A stretch of DNA of 64,000 nt, taken from positions 1 to 64,000 of the forward strand of contig NZ_JADPVH010000009.1 of the NCBI RefSeq assembly GCF_026932795.1, in the 5' to 3' direction. Source of the DNA: Paenarthrobacter sp. Z7-10 (lineage in GTDB: Bacteria; Actinomycetota; Actinomycetes; Actinomycetales; Micrococcaceae). Positions 56,173-64,000 of the stretch are shown in pieces. Within the stretch, counting starts at the first letter, position 1, and every line of letters begins with the position of its first letter. Below the pieces are notes generated by a model, which saw only the letters and a program-made list of their open reading frames with translations, made no database searches and was not told where the DNA came from. Position numbers and translations under genes: made by a program.

Positions 56173-57771
56173 GGCACTGATGCCAACCGCCATCGACTCC
56201 ACGAGGTCCAGCACTCTTTGGTCAGCGGCCAGTTCGGGATCCAGCAGCCCAAGCAGGGCACGGGCGTCCCGCCCGGCCGGCAGATTCAGGGCCTGGACAA
56301 GCTGCCCTGCGGCAGCGTCCTGAATCTGGCCACCCGTGGCGTGCCTTGCCCGAAGATAGGCCAGCCAGGAACCGATCATTCTGGCGGCCCCGGTCCCCGA
56401 TCTGCCCGCTGCCAGCTCCGCCTTCAGGACCGGGATGGCACGCATCCGCAGCTTGCTGGATCCGTCCATGCCAATCTGCGCCAGATAGTGCGCGATTCTG
56501 CCATTGCTGAACCGCCTCAGCAATGCTTCGCGGTACGCCGGGATATCCAAGCCGGCGTCGGGCAGATTCGCCTCTGCCTCGTCCCAGAACTCGGTCACCC
56601 ACGCCCGGCATTCAACGTCTGCCAGCGCCTGCGCCACTGTCTCGTGGCCGCGCAGGCTACCGGCGTACGCCAGGAGCGAGTGCGCCCCATTGAGGAGCCA
56701 GAGTTTGCGGTTTTCGAAAGGTTCAATATCGTCCACAAAGACCGCTCCGGCGGCACCCCAGTCCGGCCGGCCGGCCGGGAACTCTCCGCTCAGCACCCAA
56801 TTGGAAAACGGCTCCGTCACCACAGGCGAGCTGTCCTGAAAGCCGGTCTCCGCCGCAACCAGGCGGATCTCTTCGGCCGTTGTTCGCGGGGTGATCCGAT
56901 CCACGGAGGTGCCCACAAATGACACGTTTTCCTGGATCCAACGGGCCAGCGCCGGGTCCACCGCTAAGGCCAGACCATGAATGGCTGCCTCGACCGCGGT
57001 ACGGTTATTGGCCAGGTTATCGCAGGAGACAACCGCAATAGGACCTGCTTCGGAGCGCCGCCGGGCGGCCAGCGCGAACACCAGCCGGCCGGCCGCCGTC
57101 GTCGGCCCGCCTTCCGCTCCGTCTCCCGGTCCGCGTCCCAACCCGCCTTCCGCTCCGTCTCCCGGTCCGCGTCCCAACCCGCCTTCCGCTCCGTCTCCGG
57201 GTCTGTTTCCCGGCCCGAATTCCGCACCGTTTTCCGGTCCGTTTTCAGGCCCGGCTCCCGGCCCGAATTCCGCACCGCCGTCCGCGCTTCCGTCGACCCT
57301 TTGACCGTGGCCGGCTTCTGCCACAGAGGCAAATGCGACGCCGAGACGCTCAATATCCGTCCTCACTGCGGGATTTGCCATGTCCAGCGAGCCCTGTGCA
57401 TCGAGATTGTAGGCGGCTTCCGTGATGGTGAGAGTCACCAGCGCCGTGCTGGGTGCGGCGACCAGCTCCGCCAGCCGGGTGACGTCGGCGCCGTCGTGGG
57501 CCTGAACAATGCTGGCGATGACTTCGAAGGTGTCGCCGTCGTCAGCCCTTTCGATGAGGGTGTAAAGCCCGTCTTGGTCAGCCAGCGCCACGGCGGCGTC
57601 AGGACGCCTTCCGGTAAAGGCGGCAATACCCCATTGCCCGGAAGGGTCCGCGCGCTGGGTGTACCAGGCCTGGTGCGCCCGGTGGAAGGCTCCTAGACCG
57701 AGGTGCACGATCCGCACCGGCGCCGCGGGGCGGGTATCAAAGGTTGCCCGGCTCAACTGCGGCTGATTCAT
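56158..57771 (-). CDS. uxuB: mannitol dehydrogenase family protein, probable fructuronate reductase
   Basis: A 537-residue long-chain polyol dehydrogenase. The N-terminal RIVHLGLGAFHRAHQAWY is the NAD site; SCDNLANN, SFVGTSVDRITP and the catalytic-type region LLNGAHSLLAYAG are canonical for the mannitol dehydrogenase/UxuB family. Next to uxaC and manD, reduction of fructuronate to mannonate is the best guess; tagaturonate or mannitol are alternatives. An insert at about residues 157-222, rich in Gly, Pro, Glu and Asp with 12-residue repeats, interrupts the fold where homologues have a short loop. The ATG overlaps the uxaC stop codon by four bases, and the C-terminus ends in the 13-bp repeat. 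Confidence 0.87.
   Translation of the reverse strand: MNQPQLSRATFDTRPAAPVRIVHLGLGAFHRAHQAWYTQRADPSGQWGIAAFTGRRPDAAVALADQDGLYTLIERADDGDTFEVIASIVQAHDGADVTRLAELVAAPSTALVTLTITEAAYNLDAQGSLDMANPAVRTDIERLGVAFASVAEAGHGQRVDGSADGGAEFGPGAGPENGPENGAEFGPGNRPGDGAEGGLGRGPGDGAEGGLGRGPGDGAEGGPTTAAGRLVFALAARRRSEAGPIAVVSCDNLANNRTAVEAAIHGLALAVDPALARWIQENVSFVGTSVDRITPRTTAEEIRLVAAETGFQDSSPVVTEPFSNWVLSGEFPAGRPDWGAAGAVFVDDIEPFENRKLWLLNGAHSLLAYAGSLRGHETVAQALADVECRAWVTEFWDEAEANLPDAGLDIPAYREALLRRFSNGRIAHYLAQIGMDGSSKLRMRAIPVLKAELAAGRSGTGAARMIGSWLAYLRARHATGGQIQDAAAGQLVQALNLPAGRDARALLGLLDPELAADQRVLDLVESMAVGISAATAQ
57111..57218 (-). repeat. 36-bp tandem repeat within uxuB
   Basis: Two identical 36-base units at 57111-57146 and 57147-57182 (plus-strand text beginning CTTCCGCTCCGTCTCCCGGT) and a diverged third at 57183-57218. 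They encode the GGLGRGPGDGAE-type units of the insert. Similar GAEFGPG and GPENG segments follow to about 57290. Confidence 0.9.
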
Positions 57772-59264
57772 AGTTTGAAGGCCCTCCGCGGCGCCGCGTC
57801 GACGATGTCGACAATAATGTCGGCGGCCCGGGTCTCGGAGATCCGGCGCTCGGCAACCAGCCGGGCCAGGAAAGAGGCTTCGATCCGCCGGGAGGTGTTG
57901 TGCCGGGCCGGAATGGAGCAAAAGGCCCGGGTATCGTCGATGAACCCGGAGGACCGGGAGAAGCCAGCCGTCTCGGTGACCGCGGAGCGGAAGCGCAACA
58001 TGGCATCCGGGGCATCAAGGAACCACCAGGGCGCGCCAATGTAGACCGCGGGGTAAAAGCCCGCCAGCGGCGCGATCTCCCGGGAAAATACCGTTTCGTC
58101 CACGGTAAAGGGGATGAAGTGGAAGCCCGGAACCGTGCCGAAGTCCTCCAGCAGGGGCCGGAGCCCTTCGGTGAAGCTGACTGGAAAGGGGATGTCATGC
58201 CCCGTATCTGCGCCGAACGATTCAAAGGTGGGGCGGTGGTGGTTGCGGAAAACACCGGGATGCAAAGTCATCACCAGTCCGTCCGCCACCGACATCCGCG
58301 CCATCTGATACATCATGTGCGCTTCAAATGCATCCGCATCCTCTGCGGTTGCGTCGCCTCGCCGGGCCTTATCGAACAGGGCCTGGGCCTGCTCTGCCGG
58401 CAGTTTCAGAGTGCCGGCGGTCCGGGATCCATGATCGGCGGAAACGGCGCCATGATTGACAAAGTACTGGCGCCGGTTTTCCAGTGCCTGCAGGTAGCCG
58501 GGATAACCGCTGTGGCCATCTCCAGCCACGGAGATCAGGCGTTCCACCCGCTCCGCCCAGCCGGCCGCATGAAACTTAATGTAAGCATCCGGTCGGAAGG
58601 TTGGCAGGACCCGACCCGGAAAGGTTGGGTCCGCTGCCAGGGCAGCGTGGGCCGACAGGTCGTCCAGCGGGTCGTCGGTGGTGGCCAGCACCTCAATGTT
58701 GAAGTCGCTGAACAGCTTCCGTGGACGGAAGTCCGGCTCCCGCAGCCGGGCACTGAGCTGGTCAAAGAGCCCGTCCGCAACGCCGTCGTCCGCGGCCGGC
58801 GTGATGGCATCGAGGGCGGAAATGTCCAATCGGAAAACATGTTCAAATTCCTGCCGGAACCAATAGCCCGACGCCGTACCCTCGAACAACGGCCATGCTT
58901 TGACGAACGCCCGCCAGACATCGCGGCCGGCTCGGGCCGCGTCAATTCCGGCACCGGCTATCGCTCCGGCTCCAGTTCCGGCGGCAGCAGGTTCAGGCAG
59001 GGACGTTGGGTTTCGGACGCCGAGACTGTGCAGTGGAATTCCGCTGGCGTGAATCACCCTCGTGACGTAGTGATCCGGAGTCACCAGCAGCGTTGCGGGA
59101 TCCGGAAAGGGAGTATTCCTCAGGATCATGGCCGCGTCCACATGTCCATGTGGCGAAAGGATGGGCAGTTGTTCCACCAGAGCCAACAGACGCCGGGCAA
59201 TGGCCCGGGTGCCTGGATCGGCCGGCAGCAGCCGGTCTGGTTCGGCGGCAATGTTCTCTGACAT
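57768..59264 (-). CDS. uxaC: glucuronate isomerase
   Basis: A 498-residue uronate isomerase of the amidohydrolase superfamily that converts glucuronate to fructuronate (and galacturonate to tagaturonate). The metal motif reads SPHGHVDAA (about residue 37), with ATTDDPLDDL near 194, FRPDAY near 224 and the late ARHNTSRRIEASFLA. A 20-residue Ala/Gly-rich stretch near 90-110 is a small insert. It is the first structural gene after the operator at 59293. Confidence 0.94.
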   Translation of the reverse strand: MSENIAAEPDRLLPADPGTRAIARRLLALVEQLPILSPHGHVDAAMILRNTPFPDPATLLVTPDHYVTRVIHASGIPLHSLGVRNPTSLPEPAAAGTGAGAIAGAGIDAARAGRDVWRAFVKAWPLFEGTASGYWFRQEFEHVFRLDISALDAITPAADDGVADGLFDQLSARLREPDFRPRKLFSDFNIEVLATTDDPLDDLSAHAALAADPTFPGRVLPTFRPDAYIKFHAAGWAERVERLISVAGDGHSGYPGYLQALENRRQYFVNHGAVSADHGSRTAGTLKLPAEQAQALFDKARRGDATAEDADAFEAHMMYQMARMSVADGLVMTLHPGVFRNHHRPTFESFGADTGHDIPFPVSFTEGLRPLLEDFGTVPGFHFIPFTVDETVFSREIAPLAGFYPAVYIGAPWWFLDAPDAMLRFRSAVTETAGFSRSSGFIDDTRAFCSIPARHNTSRRIEASFLARLVAERRISETRAADIIVDIVDAAPRRAFKL

Positions 59265-59292
59265 AGCTTAATCGTCAAACAGCCGATGGTTT

Positions 59293-59310
59293 TTGTCAAC
59301 CGGTTGCCAA
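59293..59310 (-). promoter_or_regulatory. LacI-type operator upstream of uxaC
   Basis: TTGTCAACCGGTTGCCAA lies 29 bases upstream of the uxaC ATG, between uxaC and lacI. It is a near-palindrome around a central CG and shares 16 of 18 bases with the site upstream of the symporter. Its place close to the start fits repression. Confidence 0.75.
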
Positions 59311-59356
59311 TTCAGCCATCCCGTCGTTCGGTTACTTCCGGCCGCTCCAACGGCGC

Positions 59357-60418
59357 TCAAACCGAAGGTGCGGGCCCGCTGGACCCTCGAATCACCAATT
59401 CGGTGGACAACCCTCCCCGGGGCGGCGGCGGCGAGGTTCCAGCCAAGTCGGCAAGGATCAGGGCGAGCGACGCCGCACCGGCGTCGCGCAGTGGCGACTT
59501 GATCGTCGACAGTGGCGGAGTGGTGAAATCAGAACCAAAGATATTGTCAAAGCCCACAATGCTGACATCGCCGGGAACCTGCACGCCGGCCAGCTGCAAC
59601 TCCCGCATCAGTCCGATAGCCATCAAGTCGTTGTAGCAAATCACGGCCGTGGCACCGCCGGACCGAACCGATGCTGCGGCCTGTCGGCCGCCTTCCACGG
59701 TCGGATTACCGGAACTGATTTTTTCCACTTCCAGTGAGGACCACTGACAGCGTTCACGGATGCTTTCCCAACGGTGTCCGGACATCCATGATCGTTCCGG
59801 TCCGGCAACATAGGCCAGCTTCTTGTGGCCCAGCCCTGCCAAATGCCTGACCGCTTCGCTGACTCCGGTCTGGATTTCCGCGACCACACTGTGCACATCG
59901 CGCACCGAGCGGTTAAGGACCACCACAGGTTTCCTGCCGGCCAGTTCCTGGATCTGGTCATCCGACAGCCGTGGGCTGGCCAGGATGATCCCATCCACGG
60001 TGCTGATGATCCGCTTCGCAGCCAACAGTTCCGTCTCCGCTGATTCCGCCGACTCGGCCAGCAGCAGCGTGTAGTTCCGTTCCGACGCGGCTGCTTCGGC
60101 CCCACGGATGACGTCGAAATACATTGGGTTGGTGATGTCGGAGACGATCAGGCCAACCGTATTGGTCCTGCCGGTGGGAAGCGCACGGGCGAAGGTATTC
60201 ACCTGGTAGTTCAGCTCGGCCGCCGCGTCCTCGATTTTCTTCTGCGTCTTAACACTGACGCGGCCGGGATTGCTCAACGCCCGCGACACAGTGGATGCGT
60301 TCACACCGGCGGCCTTGGCAATGTCATAGATGGTTGCCGGTGCTCCGGACGGCCGGCTCCGGCCCACGTGCGCGGCTTCGGCACCGGGCTCAGCGTGCTG
60401 TGGTGCATTCTGGCTCAC
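59357..60418 (-). CDS. LacI-family transcriptional regulator
   Basis: A 353-residue repressor. A disordered first 27 residues are followed by the helix-turn-helix and hinge TIYDIAKAAGVNASTVSRAL (about 29-48), and then the periplasmic-binding-like ligand domain with TNTVGLIVSDITNPMYF. I start at the GTG at 60416-60418, which has AAAGAGG at good spacing; the frame is open another 70 codons upstream but without likeness to the family. It probably binds the 18-bp operators at 59293, 55800 and perhaps 60560, and releases them in the presence of a uronate or a pathway intermediate. Confidence 0.92.
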   Translation of the reverse strand: MSQNAPQHAEPGAEAAHVGRSRPSGAPATIYDIAKAAGVNASTVSRALSNPGRVSVKTQKKIEDAAAELNYQVNTFARALPTGRTNTVGLIVSDITNPMYFDVIRGAEAAASERNYTLLLAESAESAETELLAAKRIISTVDGIILASPRLSDDQIQELAGRKPVVVLNRSVRDVHSVVAEIQTGVSEAVRHLAGLGHKKLAYVAGPERSWMSGHRWESIRERCQWSSLEVEKISSGNPTVEGGRQAAASVRSGGATAVICYNDLMAIGLMRELQLAGVQVPGDVSIVGFDNIFGSDFTTPPLSTIKSPLRDAGAASLALILADLAGTSPPPPRGGLSTELVIRGSSGPAPSV

Positions 60419-60559
60419 GCCAACCTCTTTCCCTTGGGACGGTTGCACCGCCGTGCTCCGGCGAAGTACCCCCGAACCGGTCTTATCTCCACCCTGGATT
60501 CCGGGGCTCGGATGATTCCGGGACTCGGGCAATTCAATTTTTTGGCTCCACGGTCCGGC

Positions 60560-60577
60560 TTTGCAGCCGGTTGCCAG
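60560..60577 (-). promoter_or_regulatory. weaker operator-like site upstream of lacI
   Basis: TTTGCAGCCGGTTGCCAG agrees with the uxaC operator at 14 of 18 positions, with the whole right half CCGGTTGCCA intact. It lies about 140 bases upstream of the lacI start and could mediate autoregulation. Confidence 0.45.
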
Positions 60578-60630
60578 CATAACCCAGTTGGGCGCCACTC
60601 CCCTCCCAACTTCCAGCCCACGGCCCACAG

Positions 60631-60660
60631 CCCTGCCCTGCCCTGCCCTGCCCTGCCCTG
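60631..60660. repeat. CCCTG pentamer repeat, six copies
   Basis: Six perfect copies of CCCTG in the 249-base gap between lacI and the oxidoreductase gene, 7 bases after the latter's stop codon. The length is prone to change by slippage. No role is visible. Confidence 0.9.
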
Positions 60661-60667
60661 CCGGACA

Positions 60668-61672
60668 CTATCCGAACGGCACCGCAGCCGGATAGGACTG
60701 GGCGTAGACGTCCTTAATGATCCGCAGCGACTTCAGTGCCTCCGACGGCGAAATCCAGAACGCACCGGGCTCGTCCAGCGTTCGGTAGAAATCCTGGATC
60801 AGCAGCGCATGTGAGGCACCCCAATACGCCCGGCCGTCGGTAACGGCCTCCCGTTCCGGGACCACATCGACCCGGCCATCGGCATAGCTCACGGTCAACG
60901 CGCCGCGCAGGTTCAGGACCGCCTTTTCGGTGTATATATCCAACGTCACCGGCGCATTGACGGCGTTGGCCAGGGTTGCGTAGAAAACGCTGCGGGCCCC
61001 GTTGGCATGCGTTAAGGAAAGGTCGGCTGTGTCCTCAACTTCAATGACGCCGGCCAGGGCACGAGTTCCCGCATGTCCGCGGACTTCTGTCACCTCCCCA
61101 ACCAGCCACTGCAGCAGATCCAGTGTGTGAATGGCCTGATTCATCAGCAATCCCCCACCGCCGGTGGACCATTGACCGCGCCATGGCCGGTCCAGGTAGT
61201 AAGCGGGAGTCCGCGACCACATGACAGTGCCGGCAGCACCGGTGACCGCGCCCAGTCCCCCATCGCCCAGCAGCGACGCCATCGCCTGCACGGGTGCGTT
61301 GTAGCGGTTTTGGAAGCACACCCCGATCCGGGCCGAGCTTCGGGCGGCAGCCTGGACCAGCCGCTTTCCCCCGGCCAGGGTGTGGGACAGCGGTTTTTCC
61401 AGAATCACGTTGATCCCGCGCTCCAGAGCCGCAATGGCCATCGCCGCATGCTGATGGTGCGGAGTGCAGATGTGCACCACGTCCGGGTGGACCGCATCCA
61501 ACAAAGTTTCGTAGTCCTCGTACGCCGCCACGCCATGGTGCGCCACGGCGGCGGAGCGACGGTCCAGATCCGGATCGCAGACGGCGGCCAGCTCAATTCC
61601 GGGGCTTGCTGAAATCGCGCCGAAGTGAACGGCCGACACATCTCCGCAGCCAATTACCGCTGCTGTGCGCAT
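60668..61672 (-). CDS. Gfo/Idh/MocA family oxidoreductase
   Basis: A 334-residue NAD(P)-dependent sugar dehydrogenase type protein. The Rossmann motif VIGCGDVSAVH begins near residue 6, and the family lysine lies in EKPLSH (about residue 95). The substrate is unknown; members oxidise inositols, glucose, glucosides or their phosphates. ATG at 61670-61672 has AGGAGG at good spacing; the ATG just before it is too close. It follows a sugar isomerase gene by 19 bases. Confidence 0.86.
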   Translation of the reverse strand: MRTAAVIGCGDVSAVHFGAISASPGIELAAVCDPDLDRRSAAVAHHGVAAYEDYETLLDAVHPDVVHICTPHHQHAAMAIAALERGINVILEKPLSHTLAGGKRLVQAAARSSARIGVCFQNRYNAPVQAMASLLGDGGLGAVTGAAGTVMWSRTPAYYLDRPWRGQWSTGGGGLLMNQAIHTLDLLQWLVGEVTEVRGHAGTRALAGVIEVEDTADLSLTHANGARSVFYATLANAVNAPVTLDIYTEKAVLNLRGALTVSYADGRVDVVPEREAVTDGRAYWGASHALLIQDFYRTLDEPGAFWISPSEALKSLRIIKDVYAQSYPAAVPFG

Positions 61673-61691
61673 CATTCCTCCTCAGCCCCGG

Positions 61692-62603
61692 TCAGCCACG
61701 CGGGCGGCGTTCCGGGTCCAATGCACTCTGCGCCCAGACAAAGGACATTTTGTGCGACTCGTACAGCGAATCAACACTGGGCTGATCCACCTCGATCATG
61801 TAGTCGCCGTCGTAGGTCGCCGGCATGGCGGCAAGCACGGCGTCAAAGTCCAGCACACCCAGCCCCGGCTCCGCCCACAGCCGTTTCGTGGCAGACACCT
61901 CAAAGTACCCCATCCCGGCACGGGATGCCGGTTCCAGATAGTCGGCGAAGACGTCCTTAATGTGGATCCCTCCGATCCGGTCCGCGTAGCGGCGGATCAT
62001 CGCGGCTGGATCCATGCCGGCCCAGCGCAGGTGGCCCGTATCGGGACCAAAGCCGATCACGTCTGGGCCGAGGGTGTCCAGCAGCGCGGTGATTTCCGCT
62101 TCCGTTTCAAAGACACCGCCGATGTGGGAATGATGCAGCGGCCGCAGCCCCTCGGACTGCAGCGCCTGGCAGACAATGCCCACATTCTCGATGGCCAGCC
62201 GCAGCCGGTCTTCGCTGAAGTCCGCCCCGACGGCGGGCTGTGCCAGCCTGGCGGGCAGCGACATCGAGGAAACCATCGTCCGGTCCAGTCCCAGCGCCAG
62301 CTGGTCTGGCGCAAAAGCCTTGGCCCTTTCCACTTCATCCGCGATCCGGATTGTTTCGTCAAAGGGCGAATTGAACAGGCTCAGCGCGGGGGCGAGGCCG
62401 TAACCGGCGATCCAGCCGGCGTAATCCGCAGCAGACATGCCGTCCGGAACATCGGCCTTGACCGCGGTGAATCCGATCTCCTGGAAGTCCCTAAAAGCCG
62501 TCTCAAAGACCGCCTTGGACTTGTCCGTTTTACCACCTCTGGACCAGTACGGAATGGGATTGGCCGCCACCTTCGGTGTGCGTGCCTGCGTTGCCTCGTT
62601 CAT
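61692..62603 (-). CDS. xylose-isomerase-like TIM-barrel sugar isomerase/epimerase
   Basis: A 303-residue AP-endonuclease-2/IolE-like barrel protein. Metal-ligand type motifs are seen: the Glu in FETEAEI, GPDTGHLRWAG, HIKDVF and the late MIEVDQPS. IolE-type inosose dehydratases and sugar epimerases belong here; I cannot choose. The ATG overlaps the upstream oxidoreductase stop codon by four bases. Confidence 0.84.
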   Translation of the reverse strand: MNEATQARTPKVAANPIPYWSRGGKTDKSKAVFETAFRDFQEIGFTAVKADVPDGMSAADYAGWIAGYGLAPALSLFNSPFDETIRIADEVERAKAFAPDQLALGLDRTMVSSMSLPARLAQPAVGADFSEDRLRLAIENVGIVCQALQSEGLRPLHHSHIGGVFETEAEITALLDTLGPDVIGFGPDTGHLRWAGMDPAAMIRRYADRIGGIHIKDVFADYLEPASRAGMGYFEVSATKRLWAEPGLGVLDFDAVLAAMPATYDGDYMIEVDQPSVDSLYESHKMSFVWAQSALDPERRPRG

Positions 62604-63724
62604 GATGTCTGGTCCTTTGGTTGTGCAGTCCCGCTTTGGCGCAGGCTTACCGGCTGGCCGGTTCGGGCCGATTCGTAGGCCGCCAGGATGACGCTGACGG
62701 ACCGCCGATTTTCGGCCAGGCCAACCCGGATTTCCTCGTCGCCGCGCAGCGCGGCCAGGAAGTTGAGATATTGGTGGCGGTGCGCGTCCGAGAGCTGGCC
62801 GGGATTGGCGCCGGCGGCGGCGGCCCGATCGTTCCCCAGGTCGTACTGATCCAGTTGGTTGCTCGGGCCGGAGGAACCGAAGAACGCTTCCGTACTCTCG
62901 GTCCCTTGCGGCGTGGTGTGGATGTAGGTCAGCTTGTCATTGTCGATGACGGCCGAGCCCTTGTCCCCGTGCACCTGCAGCCGCGCGCTGAGGCCAGGGA
63001 ACGCCGCCGTCGAGCCGTGCAGCACGCCCAGGGCGCCGCTTTCAAACTTCACCACGCCGACGGCGACATCCTCCACCTCGATGCGTTCATGCGCCAAAGT
63101 GGCGGTGTAGGCAAAGACCTCCACCGGGTTCCCCAGCGCGGCGACGAGCAGGTCCACGGTGTGGACCCCCTGGTTCATCAGCGCCCCGCCGCCGTCCAGC
63201 GCCCAGGTGCCGCGCCAATCGCCCGAATCGTAGTAGGTCTGTCCCCGCCACCAATCGATCGAGGCAATACCGGATGTCAGCCGGCCCAGCTCGCCCTTCC
63301 GGATGGCCTCCAGCACAATCTCGGTGGAGGGATCGAAGCGGTGCTGCGAAATGACGGTGACCAGTGTGCCGGCCTGCTGCTGAGCGGCAATGATCTCGTC
63401 CGTCTTAGCCAGCGTGACCTCGGCCGGCTTTTCGATGATCACGTGCTTGCCGCTGTGCAGCGCCTCGATGGCCACCTCGGCATGCGCCCCGGTCGGGGTG
63501 CAGACGGCGACGGCGTCGAAGTCGGTCCCGGCCAACGCCTCGGGCAGCGAGGTATAGACGGTCCCGCCGTATTGGGCGGCGATCTTGTCGGCCTTGGCAC
63601 GGTCCAGGTCGACGACGGCGACCAGGTCCAGCTCGTCGGCGAGTTCGCGCATGACGGTTCCGTGCTGGTTGCCGATGATGCCGGCGCCCACCAGGGCGAA
63701 ACGGACCTTATTGGGGATGCTCAT
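62600..63724 (-). CDS. Gfo/Idh/MocA family oxidoreductase
   Basis: A 374-residue oxidoreductase with the NAD motif ALVGAGIIGNQHG (about residue 10) and EKPAEVTLAKTDEI (about 98). It has the family second-domain pattern GGGALMNQGVHTVDLL with a likely catalytic His. It resembles inositol-2-dehydrogenase-like proteins; substrate not known. Coupled by four-base overlaps to the isomerase genes on both sides. Confidence 0.87.
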   Translation of the reverse strand: MSIPNKVRFALVGAGIIGNQHGTVMRELADELDLVAVVDLDRAKADKIAAQYGGTVYTSLPEALAGTDFDAVAVCTPTGAHAEVAIEALHSGKHVIIEKPAEVTLAKTDEIIAAQQQAGTLVTVISQHRFDPSTEIVLEAIRKGELGRLTSGIASIDWWRGQTYYDSGDWRGTWALDGGGALMNQGVHTVDLLVAALGNPVEVFAYTATLAHERIEVEDVAVGVVKFESGALGVLHGSTAAFPGLSARLQVHGDKGSAVIDNDKLTYIHTTPQGTESTEAFFGSSGPSNQLDQYDLGNDRAAAAGANPGQLSDAHRHQYLNFLAALRGDEEIRVGLAENRRSVSVILAAYESARTGQPVSLRQSGTAQPKDQTS

Positions 63725-64000
63725 GAGAGGGTGACTCCTATCGTTGTGGCCAGGGCAGCAAAGGCTCGGGCGGCCTGGCCGAAGGCCACCGGGCCGGAAA
63801 AGCCGCCAAGCGCATGGGTGTCGGCAAGGTGCGGTTCCAGCGACGCGAACCCGCGGTAGCCGTCGTCGCGCAAGGCCGTCAGCGTTTCCAGCAGTTCTCC
63901 ATCGCCGTGTCCGGCCGGCACCACCTCGCCGGTGGCAAGCAGCGCATCCTTGACCTGCAGGTATTCCAGGTGCGGGCGCAGCATGGCGTAGCCGGCGCTG
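63721..64000 (-). CDS. sugar phosphate isomerase/epimerase (C-terminal part)
   Basis: The frame stays open to the window edge; 92 C-terminal residues are seen, so the start lies outside. EYLQVKDA and GHGDGELLETL, followed by ASLEPHL, are typical of xylose-isomerase-like TIM-barrel proteins. It overlaps the oxidoreductase start by four bases, and is probably the upstream gene of the same operon. Confidence 0.78.
   Translation of the reverse strand, partial: SAGYAMLRPHLEYLQVKDALLATGEVVPAGHGDGELLETLTALRDDGYRGFASLEPHLADTHALGGFSGPVAFGQAARAFAALATTIGVTLS

Noticed and set aside
55852-56922. Plus-strand open frame across the 13-bp array, coding a repetitive Cys/Leu/Tyr-rich peptide
   Set aside because: The frame exists only because the repeat has no stop codon; it runs antisense to uxuB and has no likeness to any protein.

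Overview
The window is a GC-rich actinobacterial chromosome segment. It most likely comes from a member of the Micrococcaceae close to Arthrobacter sensu lato. The signs are a NucS mismatch endonuclease, a DUF2550 gene behind atpC, the order rho-prfA-prmC-tsaC ... wecA-atpIBEFHAGDC, an argS-lysA-hom-thrC-thrB run, a Cds1-type cysteine desulfhydrase, a Rho with a long Arg/Asn/Asp-rich insert, and many GTG and TTG starts. I see no phage, transposase, IS element or CRISPR array. The genus is an inference from protein likeness, not from a search.

Layout. Bases 1-5000 hold a truncated AI-2E-family permease, an alpha/beta hydrolase, a small zinc-binding protein, nucS, nagA, a cold-shock protein and the DUF2550 gene. 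Bases 4999-13027 are the complete F1Fo ATP synthase operon on the minus strand, with AtpZ-like and AtpI-like proteins at its head. Bases 12874-19043 hold a surface-polysaccharide block: a WecA/MraY-type transferase and a membrane nucleotide-sugar dehydratase on the minus strand, then two GT2 glycosyltransferases and an epimerase on the plus strand. It is wedged between the ATP synthase genes and tsaC-prmC-prfA-rho (18937-24202). Bases 24552-31202 are the threonine/lysine genes with argS. Bases 31260-44112 are mixed housekeeping genes: a CynX-type permease, an NqrB/RnfD-FNR fusion, tRNA-Arg(CCG), the HrpA helicase, a GNAT, a HIT protein, a rhodanese, CorA, Cds1 and an MBL hydrolase. Bases 44268-47505 are zur and znuBCA, and 47607-50284 are two CNNM/HlyC-type CBS proteins.

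Bases 50582-60418 form a LacI-controlled hexuronate catabolic cluster on the minus strand: lacI, uxaC, a fructuronate-reductase-like gene, a frameshifted GPH symporter, a ManD-type mannonate dehydratase, and one open frame that fuses gluconate kinase to a family 3 glycoside hydrolase. A shared 18-bp operator appears upstream of uxaC and the symporter, with a weaker copy upstream of lacI. Bases 60668-64000 hold alternating Gfo/Idh/MocA oxidoreductases and xylose-isomerase-like sugar isomerases, cut off by the window end. The pathway would run uptake, then glucuronate to fructuronate to mannonate to 2-keto-3-deoxygluconate. The KDG kinase and aldolase are not in the window.

The most unusual points are the GntK-GH3 fusion; a 12-copy 13-bp tandem repeat that starts inside the stop codon of the fructuronate-reductase gene; translated minisatellites in several genes (39-bp units in a CBS protein, 36-bp units in UxuB and HrpA); the single-base frameshift in the symporter; a near-perfect 50-bp palindrome upstream of hrpA; and a stand-alone NqrB/RnfD-FNR fusion without the usual flavinylation motif.
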